From Rallus limicola (Eukaryota > Chordata > Aves > Gruiformes > Rallidae): 64,000 nt of DNA. Shown here in pieces: positions 1 through 12,465 of this stretch (position 1 is its first letter; every line of letters starts with the position of its first letter). The position numbers and the translations under genes were made by a program. The notes beneath the pieces were generated by a model. It searched no databases and was not told the DNA's origin. It saw only the letters and a list, made by a program, of their open reading frames with translations. Location of the stretch: NCBI GenBank assembly GCA_022605955.1, contig JAKCOZ010000008.1, positions 21,949,083 through 22,013,082 of the forward strand, given 5' to 3'.

Positions 1-3000
1 CTCATAATGTATTCAAAGACTTAAAGCATATCTGAATTTGTGTACCATTAAAAAAACTTTTGCAGTACTTTTAATTCTTGCCATGTGTCTAGTAAATGCA
101 ATCACATGTATCTGTTTATAATAAATGGCTAACACTTTTTAGCTGAGAAGGAAGTCTAACTGCAAATAGAGGAATTGCAAATACCCTGATTCTGCACAAA
201 TAGCCTCGCTCACATGCACATAGTGAGGATAAGATTATATTCAACTTAGAAAACATAGTGCAAACAGAATACATTACAGTAAATATTCACCAAAGCATCT
301 GAAGATGAGTTTCAGAAGGGTGGGCAGAATGAACTATTTGTCTCCAACGTGTGGGTGTTTTTTTTAATTCAAATTGGTACCTTATAGAGAAATGGGATGA
401 GATTAGAAGAGTTGGCAACTTTCATACCTAAAGAGCTTAGCAAAAAAAGCCCAAATTTCTTAGTGTTTCTTTCACTGTCTTTACCTTTCTGATAAATACA
501 GAAACTGATTGCACACAAGGCTCACTCACTCTTTTCCTCCATTTTAGTGTTTAAAAAAATACCATCTGTGTTAAATCTGTTGTGGAGGACTACTGTTAGC
601 TAGCATGAAGTCTTGTTCATAATGCAAAGTTGAAAGGAAACAAAGGGCAAAGGAGCTTCAAACCTCTTCTGTGTCTGAATGCTGCTGGGCCCTATACTTC
701 ATCAGACTGTGTGGTTCAGCAGTGACCCAAACTATGCTTCTCCTGCTCTAACACACCTTTGGTTTTCCGAATTAAGCTGAATGTGACTGTCATTTGTTGC
801 AATTGTTAAAAGAATTGAATGCATTGTAGCTCCTGGTTCATCACTAATACTGTTAAACTGTAAACCTCTCTACAAAGCAATAAAGTAAATGGAGCATACC
901 AACATTTATCACAAGTATGTTAGGAACCAGTGCTGCCATGAAGCTCTGGTTAAGCAATGCAATCCTGATTCAGTCTTCATGCTTCAAACCCACACATTCT
1001 GAACTCCTTCCCAAGAGAACTAAAGAATATCATGAAGCCACTCTGGCCCCTCTGTACTTTGCACAATGACAATGTACAATGACTAAAGGAATTTTTCCTT
1101 AGCACAGGGTATTAAGTTGCCATGGTGTGTATACCAACACGCCATCCTCCTAGTTTGCTTGAGCACAACCTGCAATTCATTCTGACTAGCAGAAGCTTTG
1201 ACATCTGTCTTTTCTGACACTTCTCAGCAAGCCAAAAGAGTGCTGAGTTTTCTAGAGAAGGATGCAAGATTTTTCAGAGAAGTATTTAGTGAGACAATAA
1301 TATTCACTACAGTTTTAAGAGTGGCTTTAAGACACCCTAAGGAGAAAATGGAACCACAATTCTAATCCTGTTAAGCAAAAAAGCCCTAAATAAAAAAGGC
1401 ATTAAAATGTATATTTCAAAACTTCATAGTTCAAAGTAAGACAAAATTATTAGATGCTTCCAGCTGGCCATCTGTTAATCAGAAAACTAAGTTTCATTCA
1501 GACAGCCCACATCGATTCCCAAAATTTCTAGTTAAACCAAAAATCTTTGGCCCCATTGGGGTATAAAATAACTTGCTGAGGCAGAAGGTAGATGAGTACA
1601 AATAAGAGGCCAATAGGCAAAACTTCAACACAAGCAGGAAACAGATGAGGTGAGATATGCCCAAGTGATCTCAGCAAATGAACTCTAGCCTCCACTGTTG
1701 AGGACCTTCCCCATCTGTGTTGCAGGTGTATTCCCTCCCAGACAGCAGTCATTCTAACACAAGTACATGAGCAAGACAAGTCAGCCACATCTAGAGGTCT
1801 TTCTGTACAACTCAGAACACTGGTTCACATTATCTGGTATCCTATGTCAAGTTATGGTCAGCCTCTCCTCCTTTAGCGGAAGCTGCAAACAAATCAATCC
1901 CTTGTATCTACATACCTAATTGAATGACTGGGGAAATTCCTTCTTGAATCACTGAAGCTTGAGAACTCTTTTTAGCCAGCCTTAATGCAGAGCTGGCTTC
2001 ATCAGAAAACCGTGCAGAAGCATTTTGGAAAGAGCAAAGCAAGTATTTTTGTTCTTGCTACAACCCACAAAAGAAAGGAGGAATTCAGATATGAAAACTC
2101 AAAGGACAGAAAAGGAACTGGAAACCATTTTCACTGCCATCCCCACATTCATTTCCCTGCTAAACACACAGGTATTGGGCTTTCTCATTGAAGCTGGGTA
2201 ACTGTTGGTTTTTGTTTTGTTTTTTTTTAAACAAACAGGATCTAACCACCCATCCTTAAAAAAAAAAATCTAAGTTATGGTGAGTGCTCCGCCTCACCTG
2301 GCAAGTAGTTCCTGCATCTAATTACTCTCCCAGCTTCCAGTCATTTGATCTTATTATGCTTTGTCAGCAGGACAGAAGAGTCCAATTATCACTTTTTTTC
2401 CATGGAAGGGTATCCAAGTGCTTTTTGACCTTATTTTTAAGAAGCTGTGCAAGTAGAACTCATTGCTTCTTTCTTGGAAGAATAAGGCTTCTTTATTAGC
2501 ACCTGCACAACTTTCCTAATTTGCATTTGAACTTTCTTCCACAACTACCTCTTGTAGGATAATTTCCAGAAAACACCACAATCATATGAGTGATCTTGCC
2601 AATAAACTTTGCACTTCTTTGCTTCTACAGATACTTCTCATATGGACTCATTTGCATCTTTCAGCTACAGCATTGACTGTCAAACTGCATATTCGTAAGG
2701 TACTACTGTTTTCTAAGACAGAATTATTGCTTACGTTCTTAACTTTTAGGTACAATATACGTTATTATATTATAGCAAGTATCTAGAGTATACTATCTAT
2801 AGTGACACTAACATGCAACTGGAAATAACACAGCTGGTCTGTGACCATGTCACTGGGTCACTGAGATCCATATGACAATGTGCTTTTTCTTTACTGTTAC
2901 TAGCTCACTAATGTGTACCTTCTAGACTGCAGCAACTCCTCCTTTTCGGCACTGTCTAGATTTTTTGACAAAAATATTAGTATCAAAACCAAACCTAGAT

Positions 3001-5678
3001 GACTGGAAATAAATGCACCAAATTAATCTCTCCCTATATGTAAAATATGTTTTTATATCTGTTGTTAGCTTATTTTTAATCCTTTTCATAAGTGTTCTGT
3101 TAACATAATACAAGTTTTTTTCCTGGTCAAAATTGTCTCAGATGAAAAAAGTATGTCCAGACCACTGCAAATAGAATCCTCTTAGCACTTATAAGCCTGA
3201 CAAATATATGCTACTTGCCTGCTCCTCTTGAGAAGTAAACTAGGTTAGCTAAAGAAAAGTGCCTTAGCTAGGACGCTCCCAGGCTAATTGCAATGGGCCA
3301 TACTCAACCGCAAAATTTCTGTCAACAACTCAATTGTCAACTCAACTGTTTATATACTTACTGGATGGCATTCAAATATGAAAGTTGCCTATAAACCAAA
3401 AAGCTAGCAGGTGATTATACCCGGCGACTTCATTGCTCCTGTTCCCATAAAAGACTTCCTAGTTTGGAATCTCACCTTTTATGTAGATGTGTGGACAGAA
3501 AGCCTGAATCAGGGAGGGTCATTTACTGCTTATCAGAAGCCATGATGAATATTTGAGTAGCTGTACAGCTTCAGATGTGACAGCTACCTGTGTACTGCCA
3601 TAGCTTTCTCGCAGATAATGTTGTAAGCACTCCCAATACAAACTGAAATGTTATCCTATGTGCAGGCTGATATCAGACCATCTGTGACTATAAACATTTG
3701 TGCAGATGAATTCCTGCTGTATATCAGCTGATGAACATACAGATGAGTTTCCTCTGTGTAAAACAAACTCTTTCTGACTAATCAACCTTTGCATCTTGAC
3801 ACTTCAGTAGTATAGTATATACATCCTTTCAGCTCTGCCATCAGAATGTAATAAATCTTCCTGCTAGTGTCATAATACTCTTCTGAGTATTTGTAGTTAC
3901 AAAAATATTTAACTCTTGAGTGTATGTTAAAAAACATAGAGAGGATTGATTGTTAAAGTAAAAATCAATCTGAGGGTTTTGATGATTTAACAAGACACAA
4001 AAGTATATAAATGTATCACAAAAACTTTGATTGATTTATAACTTTGTAATCCATCTCTCCTCATCTATTATCCTGTAAGTACAATATTAGCAATCATTAG
4101 TAGCAAGACGAGATAGAACACTGACATCTTCCTGACACAATATGACCATAACTGGAATCTTCTAATACACAAGTGCTTTTACCTGGCTATTAATAGTGCC
4201 CTTCACTAAAGATGGACTAGTATTGCCAGCCGTATTGAACGACTGAAGTTTGCTATCAATCCTGGAAGTGTCTCCTCCGGATGGTTGTACCTACCGGAAC
4301 AATAGTGGAATGCCAGCCAGACTACTGCATTACTGTTCTTAACAGTACTTTCATTTATCTCTGTAGAAAGACAATCATTTAAAATTAAATCCATAGTAGT
4401 AAGGGAGAGTGGGATACTTTTCAAGATCTCAGAATCAAGACTCTGATCTCCACAAAAAAAATGCTTTCATTTTGCCACGATTCTCCCATGTGCATGAGAC
4501 CTCAAGATCATCGGCACAGGCTGGGACCAGCAGTGATGTCAAAACCAAGAGCTTCCCAGATAAGAACTCTTCGTACCATCACTGCGATAGCACTTTTTCT
4601 AAGGTTTTTAATTGTCTCTAATTTTATACAGGCTGTAAGAGCACAAAGCATCCACCAACAACGTTTACCACGGAAGATTGCCACTAGCTTAATCTTAAAC
4701 ACATTAGAAGAAAAAAGAACTCTGTGTCACTTGTACACTGACAAAGCAGTATAGTTCTGTAAGTTATATATACCATGGATGTCAGCAGTTTAAGCAATAT
4801 AGGGAACAGCTTGGGCCAGTGTACATTTGGTTTCTTCCTCCCTATGGCACATTTTTTGTCAGTGACAATTGTGTTCAAGCTTTTAAAACTCTTTACAGAA
4901 CCAGGTGTTGTGAATGCCACAATTCATGGCCCTGCCAGACAGAATCCCCCAAGTTTCCTTGTATCTCTTACTGCCGCACATTTTCACCCTATGAGTGGAT
5001 GCATTTTATTGCTAAAGTGCCTACCCTGGGCCAGTGTCTTATCTTCTTTATGCTACTGTAAATCTACCACAATTCCTTTAATGATAGCAGGGTCATTTTG
5101 CATTTATGCTTGTGTAAATCAAATAAAATAATTTTTGTCCACACTTTTTACAGAAAATATTCCCATTAGCTTCACTCTGTTTTAGCTGTGTAAGAAATTC
5201 ACAACAATTGCGATAGCCTGTAACATGTTTAAGGCATTTAGAAATACATGACATTATATGAAGTATATCATATGCATTTACTATTTTTCTGAAAGTAAAT
5301 ACTAAAGAAATTCCTGCTGTACCCCATTGAGAACCTAATTGGGGATAACTCCATGTCAAATGATGAGCTCCAAAATTTCTCAACAGGGTTTGTCTACAGG
5401 AGCAGGGTTGTGAATTGCATCTTCATGCAGGTGTCTAGGCCAACTTTTTGGTGGCAATGAGCCATTCCAGGTTCAAGCCTTTTGTTAAACTCTTAACACT
5501 TTCATAAATGGACTTGGTGCACACCTGGCACACTGCAACACATTTAAAGCACAATATTTGAATACTAGTAATTATATTAATCAAATCATGAGACAGTCTT
5601 TCTGCATCAGAGTGATTCACCTTGAACCCTGCATGGAGTCTCCTTCCAGGTACTCTAAAATACTGACTTTTCTTCTAG
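1..5678. other. AT-rich DNA, no gene recognised
   Basis: I see no recognisable exon, repeat family or RNA gene here. Open frames are short and lack domain-like composition. The stretch at about 4228-4680 has noticeably more CpG dinucleotides than its surroundings (about ten in 450 bases) but matches nothing I recognise. Confidence 0.6.
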
Positions 5679-5747
5679 GTTCCAGTGGGCCAAGGAATTC
5701 TTATGGAGAAAGGAAAACTAGAAGTGTCTGATGGGAAGAAACAGTAG
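5679..5747 (+). other. Possible terminal coding exon (weak)
   Basis: A good-looking splice acceptor (tracttttcttctag style: branch-like ctgac followed by ttttcttctag, AG at 5677-5678) precedes 22 open codons ending in TAG at 5745-5747. The peptide is hydrophilic and includes GILMEKGKLEVSDGKKQ. I recognise no family. A 22-codon open frame is common by chance, so only the acceptor gives this weight. No polyadenylation signal stands out close behind it. It could equally be random intergenic sequence. Confidence 0.12.
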
Positions 5748-7445
5748 CCCCTCTTGTATGTATACGGATTTTCTGAAGATCAAAACTGCTTCATGCCGGA
5801 TCACAATTTTTAAGATCCTCCTTTATGTTCCTAATAATACAGGGGAAGTTGGAAATATCACTGCAGAAAACTAGAATGCAATTTGTTGGTGCCACTATCT
5901 GCAGTAGCAGGGGGAATATAGAGAGCTACAATCCCACAGAAACTGGCAGTGGAGTATCCATATGTTCCAGGGATTGAATCAATGCCAGAAAATAAAACCA
6001 CTGGGAATTTGGGGGAAGAACAGAAATGGATGAGACCTCCTCAGATATATGCAAGAAGCTCATAGACCTTCCAGTATGAATACATGACAGAACAGGATTG
6101 GTCAAGAAAACAGAAAATGCATATACAATTACATAAACATTTTGCCCTGCAAAGGCAAAGGGTATATATTTCCTCAGTGGGTCAACATGCTTCAAAGGTT
6201 GCATTCCTTAAATCCACCATCTCCATATACTTCTTGTTTTCACATCCTCCTTATTCAGGCCCAGTCAAGGAATATTTCCATATTTGGCACAATCTCACTA
6301 TTTAGGGGTTTTTATGTCAAATAAATAAAAATTGACAGACAAAATGGCACAAGGCACACAGTCACACTGAGTGCTGACTCTGACTGAAGCATCCTGTTCA
6401 TACTTGCATGTTAGCATGTATTGTCCTTTGGGTGAATCTGTAGTTTAACATAAGGAGTAAGGAAACTGGGTCTGTAACATTTTCACCAATGAGCACATCA
6501 TAGATTTCACCTCAGCCCCTGAGCAACCAAACCAGCAGCTAAAAACTACACACTTGAATATTTATGAAAGATCTTACTAAGCTACTTCTACAGATGTATT
6601 CTCCTTCCATTGTGCTTTCTCTCAGAAAGCACAAAATACACACTTTAAGAGTACTTTCAGAACATTGTTTAGTTTAAACACTATTGTCACAAGCCTGAAA
6701 CAAAATTTTATTAAATCACTGCTATATTGAAGACCACGTCCCAAACCTGAAGGCTACTAAGTATGTTACTACATGATTAGTCTTAGCAAATTTATGAACC
6801 CATTTTAAGCATCTGCAGGAGTGTTTCACCATTCACATCAATGAATTAATAGCTCATATTGTAGATTAATATCTATGCAAGGATCCCTTATTCAAGCACC
6901 CGTCTCACTCACATAAGTAGCCTTGTTAACATCTATGAAGCTACTTCTATAAAAAAATGTAATTCATGGGTGTCTCCAAGATCAAAGGTTTGGGCATCCT
7001 TGTAAACTTTTGCACAAAACTGGTCTTAGAAAAAATCTGTTGCTGGTATGTTCACAGTTCTTTACTCCTGCAAGTGCTTGCAGAATCAAGGGCTTTTATT
7101 CATACCAGCAGTACACATTTCCATTTCATACTTTGTCCAGGTGTTCTTCGCATTTTGAAATTCCTTAGAAAATATTACTTTGCCACAAGGGAAAGATGGG
7201 GCACAGCTTGATGCAAGCAAAAGTCAATGTATTGTATAAAATCATTCCTTTAAATATGCTCAGAAGACAGCGTGCTTTAAACAGATTGGTCCTTAGGTAC
7301 AGACGCTGCTCATGGGGCTGCATCTGATTGGTCACCAGTCTACTGTCACACCAGCAACTTTATCTTATCATGAAAATACAACTTCTAAAACCTTGACAGA
7401 GAGCATGCATGTGTTATCTAAGGGAGAGGCTTCTTCTGGAGCCTG
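5748..7445. other. AT-rich DNA, no gene recognised
   Basis: I see nothing supportable except a short 9-bp hairpin near 6620-6640 (GTGCTTTCT and its complement around CTC). The open frames here look like chance. Confidence 0.6.
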
Positions 7446-7463
7446 CCCCAGCAGGGGGCCTGG
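7446..7463 (+). promoter_or_regulatory. Strong CTCF-type binding motif, plus orientation
   Basis: The core CCAGCAGGGGGCC at 7448-7460 matches the vertebrate CTCF core (CCASYAGRKGGC) at every informative position, in forward orientation on the plus strand. It sits in a slightly less AT-rich patch (about 7300-7540). CTCF is the vertebrate insulator and loop-anchor protein, and its binding direction sets which way a loop forms. The other strong motif in the window (61297-61312) points back toward this one. The motif match is seen directly; occupancy is inferred. Confidence 0.55.
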
Positions 7464-9322
7464 AACTTTGTTTATTACAATCTTGCCACATGCCATGGTT
7501 TATGGCCTAAAGGCTCCACCCTAGCAGTGCTTGAGGCTTTGTCTTTCAAGCCCCATGCCACATTACTTTTGTGAATATTATCAAGTTTTAATTTATATAG
7601 TGGGTGAACTGTACTAATACTTTAGTACTCTATATCCACTACACAGTGGAAGATTTTTGGTTCAAAAATCTCATGTTATAAACTCGGAGATGCACGCACA
7701 CAGATAGATATATAGTCCATTCTTGACAGACTTTTCTGGGTTTACTTCTTTCTTTTGGATGCTATTAAGCGGTAATCAAATATCCCAAGAATTATTTTTG
7801 GAGGGAAAGAGTTCCCTGTTTCCAAACAGGCTATTTTATGTTCAACAGATTCTAGTGTTCTCAAATAAGCAGTATGTAAACACTCTTATTTAGCTGATGA
7901 AGACACGCTGTAGATTGGAGAATCTTTAATGACCACAAGGATAGCTCATTCCACTCCTTTGTTTATGACATTCAGAAGGAAAAATTTTGCAAAATTTACA
8001 TTTACTACAAATACTTCACACGTAGTTAAAATAAATAAAACCAGTACTTTTCTCCTGTAGTCATTATGGACCTGATTTTGTAATCATGCAAGCACCAGAA
8101 ATTCTTTCCTTCTGACTTCAGATCTTTCCAGAAACTGCCTCTCTGCAAGCACACTTTTTGGATCTTCCACTAATTATGGACCTGACTTGCAAATACCAAC
8201 TCAAAGACTCCTTATAACAACTTATCACCACTTATGAGTCATCCTACAATAATTTACAAGGTTGGATTACAATTTTATAGACATAATTACTGCAATGAGT
8301 ACAGTAGTGCACTCTTCAATGTTATTTCTCATCACATCACATCTTTTCATTCTTTACCATCACACTACAACAAGCAGGACTAGTAAGAATGGTCCTATCT
8401 ACTTAGGAACATAAACCAAAGTATTTTCTGTATTTATGTGTAAAATTCTCTCCTCTTCTGGTCATAAAAATGGCCCCTTCTGTGTGAATATCATCAGGCC
8501 AGGACCTGGTCAGGAGTGAAGCATTGCAAGTGTCATACTTCCAGGGTCTGTGTGTGCATATGGTTATCTGCAGGTCCAGCCAAAGGTCACAAAGGAAGTC
8601 CTTAACAGAATTCCCTCAGATCATGATAAGTATCAGCATATCAAAGATCCTTTCTGATTTCGGCTGAACTTCAAGTCATGTTCAGAGCCTTCGGAACAAA
8701 AAGAGCTTCTGAGGTATCTCATTCAAAGCCATCTCAAGCATGACCATACACTATATATTATCATGCACTCATTTCCTCAACAGCCCGGGCTAGGGAATAT
8801 AAGAAAACCCCCTCATGCTCTAAATGGAAGGCTGTTCATTGTTACGCTCCTCTAAAACAGGAGAATTCTAAACAACATACAATGGTTTGCCTACAGAGCA
8901 CGGATCTCTCTCAGCTCATCTAAATGCATAGAGTGAACTCACATAAATAAGGACTGCTGCAAAGCCTGTGCCGTTCCATTACCAGTGCAAGGCACATTTC
9001 TTTGGCATTGCTGTCCCTAAAATAAGCCCAGACCAACCTGTTCATTTTCAATTAAAACCTTAAATCTCTAGCAAACCAAAGATGTTCCACTGCACATGCT
9101 TCTTTCCTGAAGCGAGAGTGAGAATGACCACCATATAACCGATATTAGTTACATTCCTTAATGAGCTGCTGAGCCCGGAACTACAATGAAAACGTCATTT
9201 AAGAGCCTAAATACAACGGAAATTTGGAACTAAACCTATGTGACTTGGGAAACCCAAACAGAAAGCTTTAATAACTGAACAGGATCTTAATATGAAAATG
9301 AATAGAGGCAGAAAAGACTCAC
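7464..9322. other. AT-rich DNA, no gene recognised
   Basis: Nothing recognisable. No interspersed repeat or coding-like segment stands out on either strand. Confidence 0.6.
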
Positions 9323-9486
9323 TTGCATGATGTCTATGGCATGTAACCGCAATTCACCAAACAAAGTACATTTTAGATGTTTTACAGAATGTAAATGAGC
9401 ATTTCTTGGCTTCATGGTCATAACCTTATCTCCAAAACCATTTGTTCTGATCACAAGTTTAGTCCTATCCATGGGAGGCTTTATGC
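9323..9486 (-). other. Possible internal exon on the minus strand (weak)
   Basis: On the minus strand, a CTGTTGATAG acceptor precedes 164 nt that stay open for 54 codons and end at CAA followed by GTGAGT, a near-ideal donor. The predicted peptide is mixed in composition and includes KLVIRTNGFGDKVMTM and HAIDIMQ. I recognise no protein family. The pyrimidine tract before the acceptor is poor. GTRAGT donors are expected dozens of times in 64 kb by chance, so this is only a candidate. If it is real, the gene runs right to left. Confidence 0.15.
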
Positions 9487-9584
9487 CTATCAACAGTAAA
9501 GATGTATATTTAACTTAAGTCTAAAACAATTTTTTTGGTTGATCTACACATCCCTTATGCACAGTCACATTTAAGGAATCCACT

Positions 9585-9633
9585 CTGTTCTCTTCTGGGT
9601 ATTATATACTATACAATACCCAGAAGAGAACAG
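9585..9633. repeat. Perfect 19-bp inverted repeat (hairpin, 11-nt loop)
   Basis: The left arm CTGTTCTCTTCTGGGTATT (9585-9603) is exactly complementary to the right arm at 9615-9633, around an 11-nt AT-rich loop. A perfect 19-bp match at this spacing is not expected by chance in 64 kb. No transposon ends or target-site duplications are visible. A short-range template-switch mutation is the simplest origin. A transcribed hairpin is possible, but the stem is short for a pre-miRNA. Confidence 0.9.
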
Positions 9634-12400
9634 GTCTCTCCACAAATAAGAAAAGGTATTTTTTCAGAATCACCAAAGTAACAAAGCAGTCAAAATATCA
9701 ATTCTCCCTTAAACTAACAACTACCTATACTATCTCTGATTTGTTATGAAAGGCTGACATATTGAGGTCTTCCTAAATTTAACAATTTCTGCCCCTAGAT
9801 TTATACTACATCCAAATATTATTAAATACCGTATTTAAGTTATCAAAAAATTGCAGTATGGGGGGTTTTTTATTAGTAGCAGTGCTACTGGCCTCCAGAA
9901 AACACTTTCCCACTTTAATTCCATGTTCTTACACTTTTGTCCAGTGTTCTCCATTTTATCTCCCTATCTTTTAATGTAGTTTCTCTATGAAGACACACCA
10001 CCTGTACCTGTGCTGTACCTGACATGACACATGCTTATGGCAACGCATTAAAAGCATGGGTGATGTATGTTAAAATGCATTACAGGAATTCCCTTTTTTA
10101 AAAAATACAAATATATAGAAAAGAAATATCCCCTGCAAAATCAATTGTATGGCATCTAAGCAGAAGCCGTAATTCTTTGACCTACTCTAAACAAACTGAA
10201 CTAGTAGATCTGCATGAAGCTTCAGCCTCCTGACATCAAAATTAATTATACAATTGAAACAAGAAGTGATATTTCTTCAGTCCACTCTTGCCATTCTAAG
10301 AAGAGTAAGGTTGATGCTATCAGGGACAAGAAGTATCATGGCATCAGAAACACATTTGTTACAGTGGAAATAATAAACAAAGTAAAATTAAGAATAACAG
10401 TGAACCAAAACCAAACTTGAAGTTCCAAATGTCACTGAGCTTTAAATGCCAGTGAAGTCCACATTTAATTTCTGTAGATAACCCTCTCTGGCCAAGCCAA
10501 AGTCCCATGGACAAACTCTAGCGAACCTTAACTGAATGTGACTGCAGATGCAGCAGAGAGAAAGAAATGTGTGGCTAGCTACCACCCAAAATATTTTAAT
10601 ACAAATTAAAACAAGCAATAGACCGACAAATAACAAGAATAATTCTAAGAATAATACTAAAGAGGCACTTATGGTAAGGTACCCATCCAATTTATAACTT
10701 AAAAAGGATGCTTTAATTGTATGCCTCAGCTTTTTGGGGCAGGGGGAAGAAAAAAGGCTAAATTTATTATTCAGAATTTCTAGGATAAGAGAGAATCACA
10801 AACATTTGGGAAAAATAAACACAAGAACCAGCAAAAGGCAGTATTAATATATGTTTAGGGGAAGGGAGAAAGAGGAGTTTGTAATTTTCTGTTTTGAGTT
10901 ATTTAACAAATGCTGGGATAACTGCAAAGAAATCAGCTGGATGTGATTATAGAGTGACACCACACCAACCTCAGGAACCTAAAGCTCTAAAGTAAGCTCA
11001 GAGCTCCCTCTCAGCCTAAATAGTGTTATTACTTGCTGTTAAGAGATTATTTTCAAGTAAACTTCATTACTTAATATTGATGCTGCCTGACTATTGAAGA
11101 GTCTGAAGGGTATTTTCACATTTCTGATCATTATAGTAAAACTTTTAAACTTCTATTTTATTGTTTCTACATGCCTTTAATTTTTATTTAAGTCGCTATT
11201 TCACTATTGTCAGGTCTTCATTTCAATGTATTTGGAGCAATATCTGGATTTTTATAAGAACAGAACAGATTTTTAACTGTGGCCTATTCAGAATCAATGA
11301 ACAAGATTTTATGTCCTTTATGAGACATAATTCAGATTATGAAAGCAGACAATGCTTCCACTATTAATACAGCATCTATATGTGCAATTATAGTCTATAA
11401 GAGCAGCTAATAGAAAATGTTCCAGATAAACAATCAAAGCAACTAATTGACATTCAGAGAATCCTCTTTATCCCATATTTCTTTTGCAACTAACAAAAAG
11501 TGCAAATATATAGGCATTTATAGCAAGTCTGCTATTTAAGAGTCTCTTAAGCAAAGATTTTAGCAGAAGTACTGACATTTGTAGTGCATAGGAGATCCTG
11601 CTATGTTTAGATATGAGAGCATATGAAAGAATAAGAGACACCTCTTCGGACATTATGCATGTAGTAAATCATATTATAATTGTTCCTTAACAGAGATTTT
11701 CCCAAATATTGTATTGCTTTTAATAGAGAAATATATAGCTTAGGGAAAAAATGACTTTTTACTTCAATAGAAGTGGAGATGAGGTTGATACATGAGATAC
11801 AGACAATGTTCCTGAAGGTTGTTCATTCCTCAAAGCATTCTTTTTGCTCAGAAGAATGCTGTGTATTATTGCCACCACACAATGCAGAAAGACTATGATT
11901 TTCCAGATTTTGACAGAAGCAAGCATATCAATGGATAAGCATGTAGTTTTCTTGTATCAACCTGGTTTAGAGGCTACATAGAATGTGAATTCAATGAGGA
12001 ACAGATTATGGAAGCTTCTCAAAATTCTCAAGGAAGTGACTATAAAACAAAGTAAAGAAAGTACTTTTTTTAATGAAGTGCATAATTAAACTGTAGAACT
12101 GAAAAATATATATGAATAGAACTAGATAAAATAATGGCAGATAGCACAGCACTGTTTATTAGCCATCAGTGCAACAACAGTACTAAATGGGTTCAGGTTT
12201 ATCAGTTTAGACTTCAAATCAGCACTCTAAGGAGAAGGTAGACAGCAAAAAGGGGTCAGCAGAAGGCCAGAAGATGCTAGGGTACAGGAAGAGAACACAG
12301 GTGGGTTTGCAATAAGGAATCAGCAGAAGTCTTGTAGCAGAAGGTGTTAAAACTGACTCATTCATGAGAATGCAGAATTTTTTAAGAGCTGCTCCTTCAC
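9634..12400. other. AT-rich DNA, no gene recognised
   Basis: I see no repeat family, RNA gene or coding-like segment. There are many short A/T runs, and the open frames are short and unremarkable. Confidence 0.6.
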
Positions 12401-12465
12401 TTGTTTTTTTTGTTTGTTTGTTGTTTTTGGTGGGTTTTTTTGGTTGTTTTTTTTTTTTTTTTTTT
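12401..12465. repeat. Poly-T / TTTG-rich low-complexity tract
   Basis: T-rich tract with GTTT-like units near its start and an uninterrupted run of 19 T at 12447-12465. It could be a microsatellite or the poly-A tail (minus strand) of a retroposed sequence. No recognisable retrocopy is attached on the side where one would lie. Confidence 0.85.
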
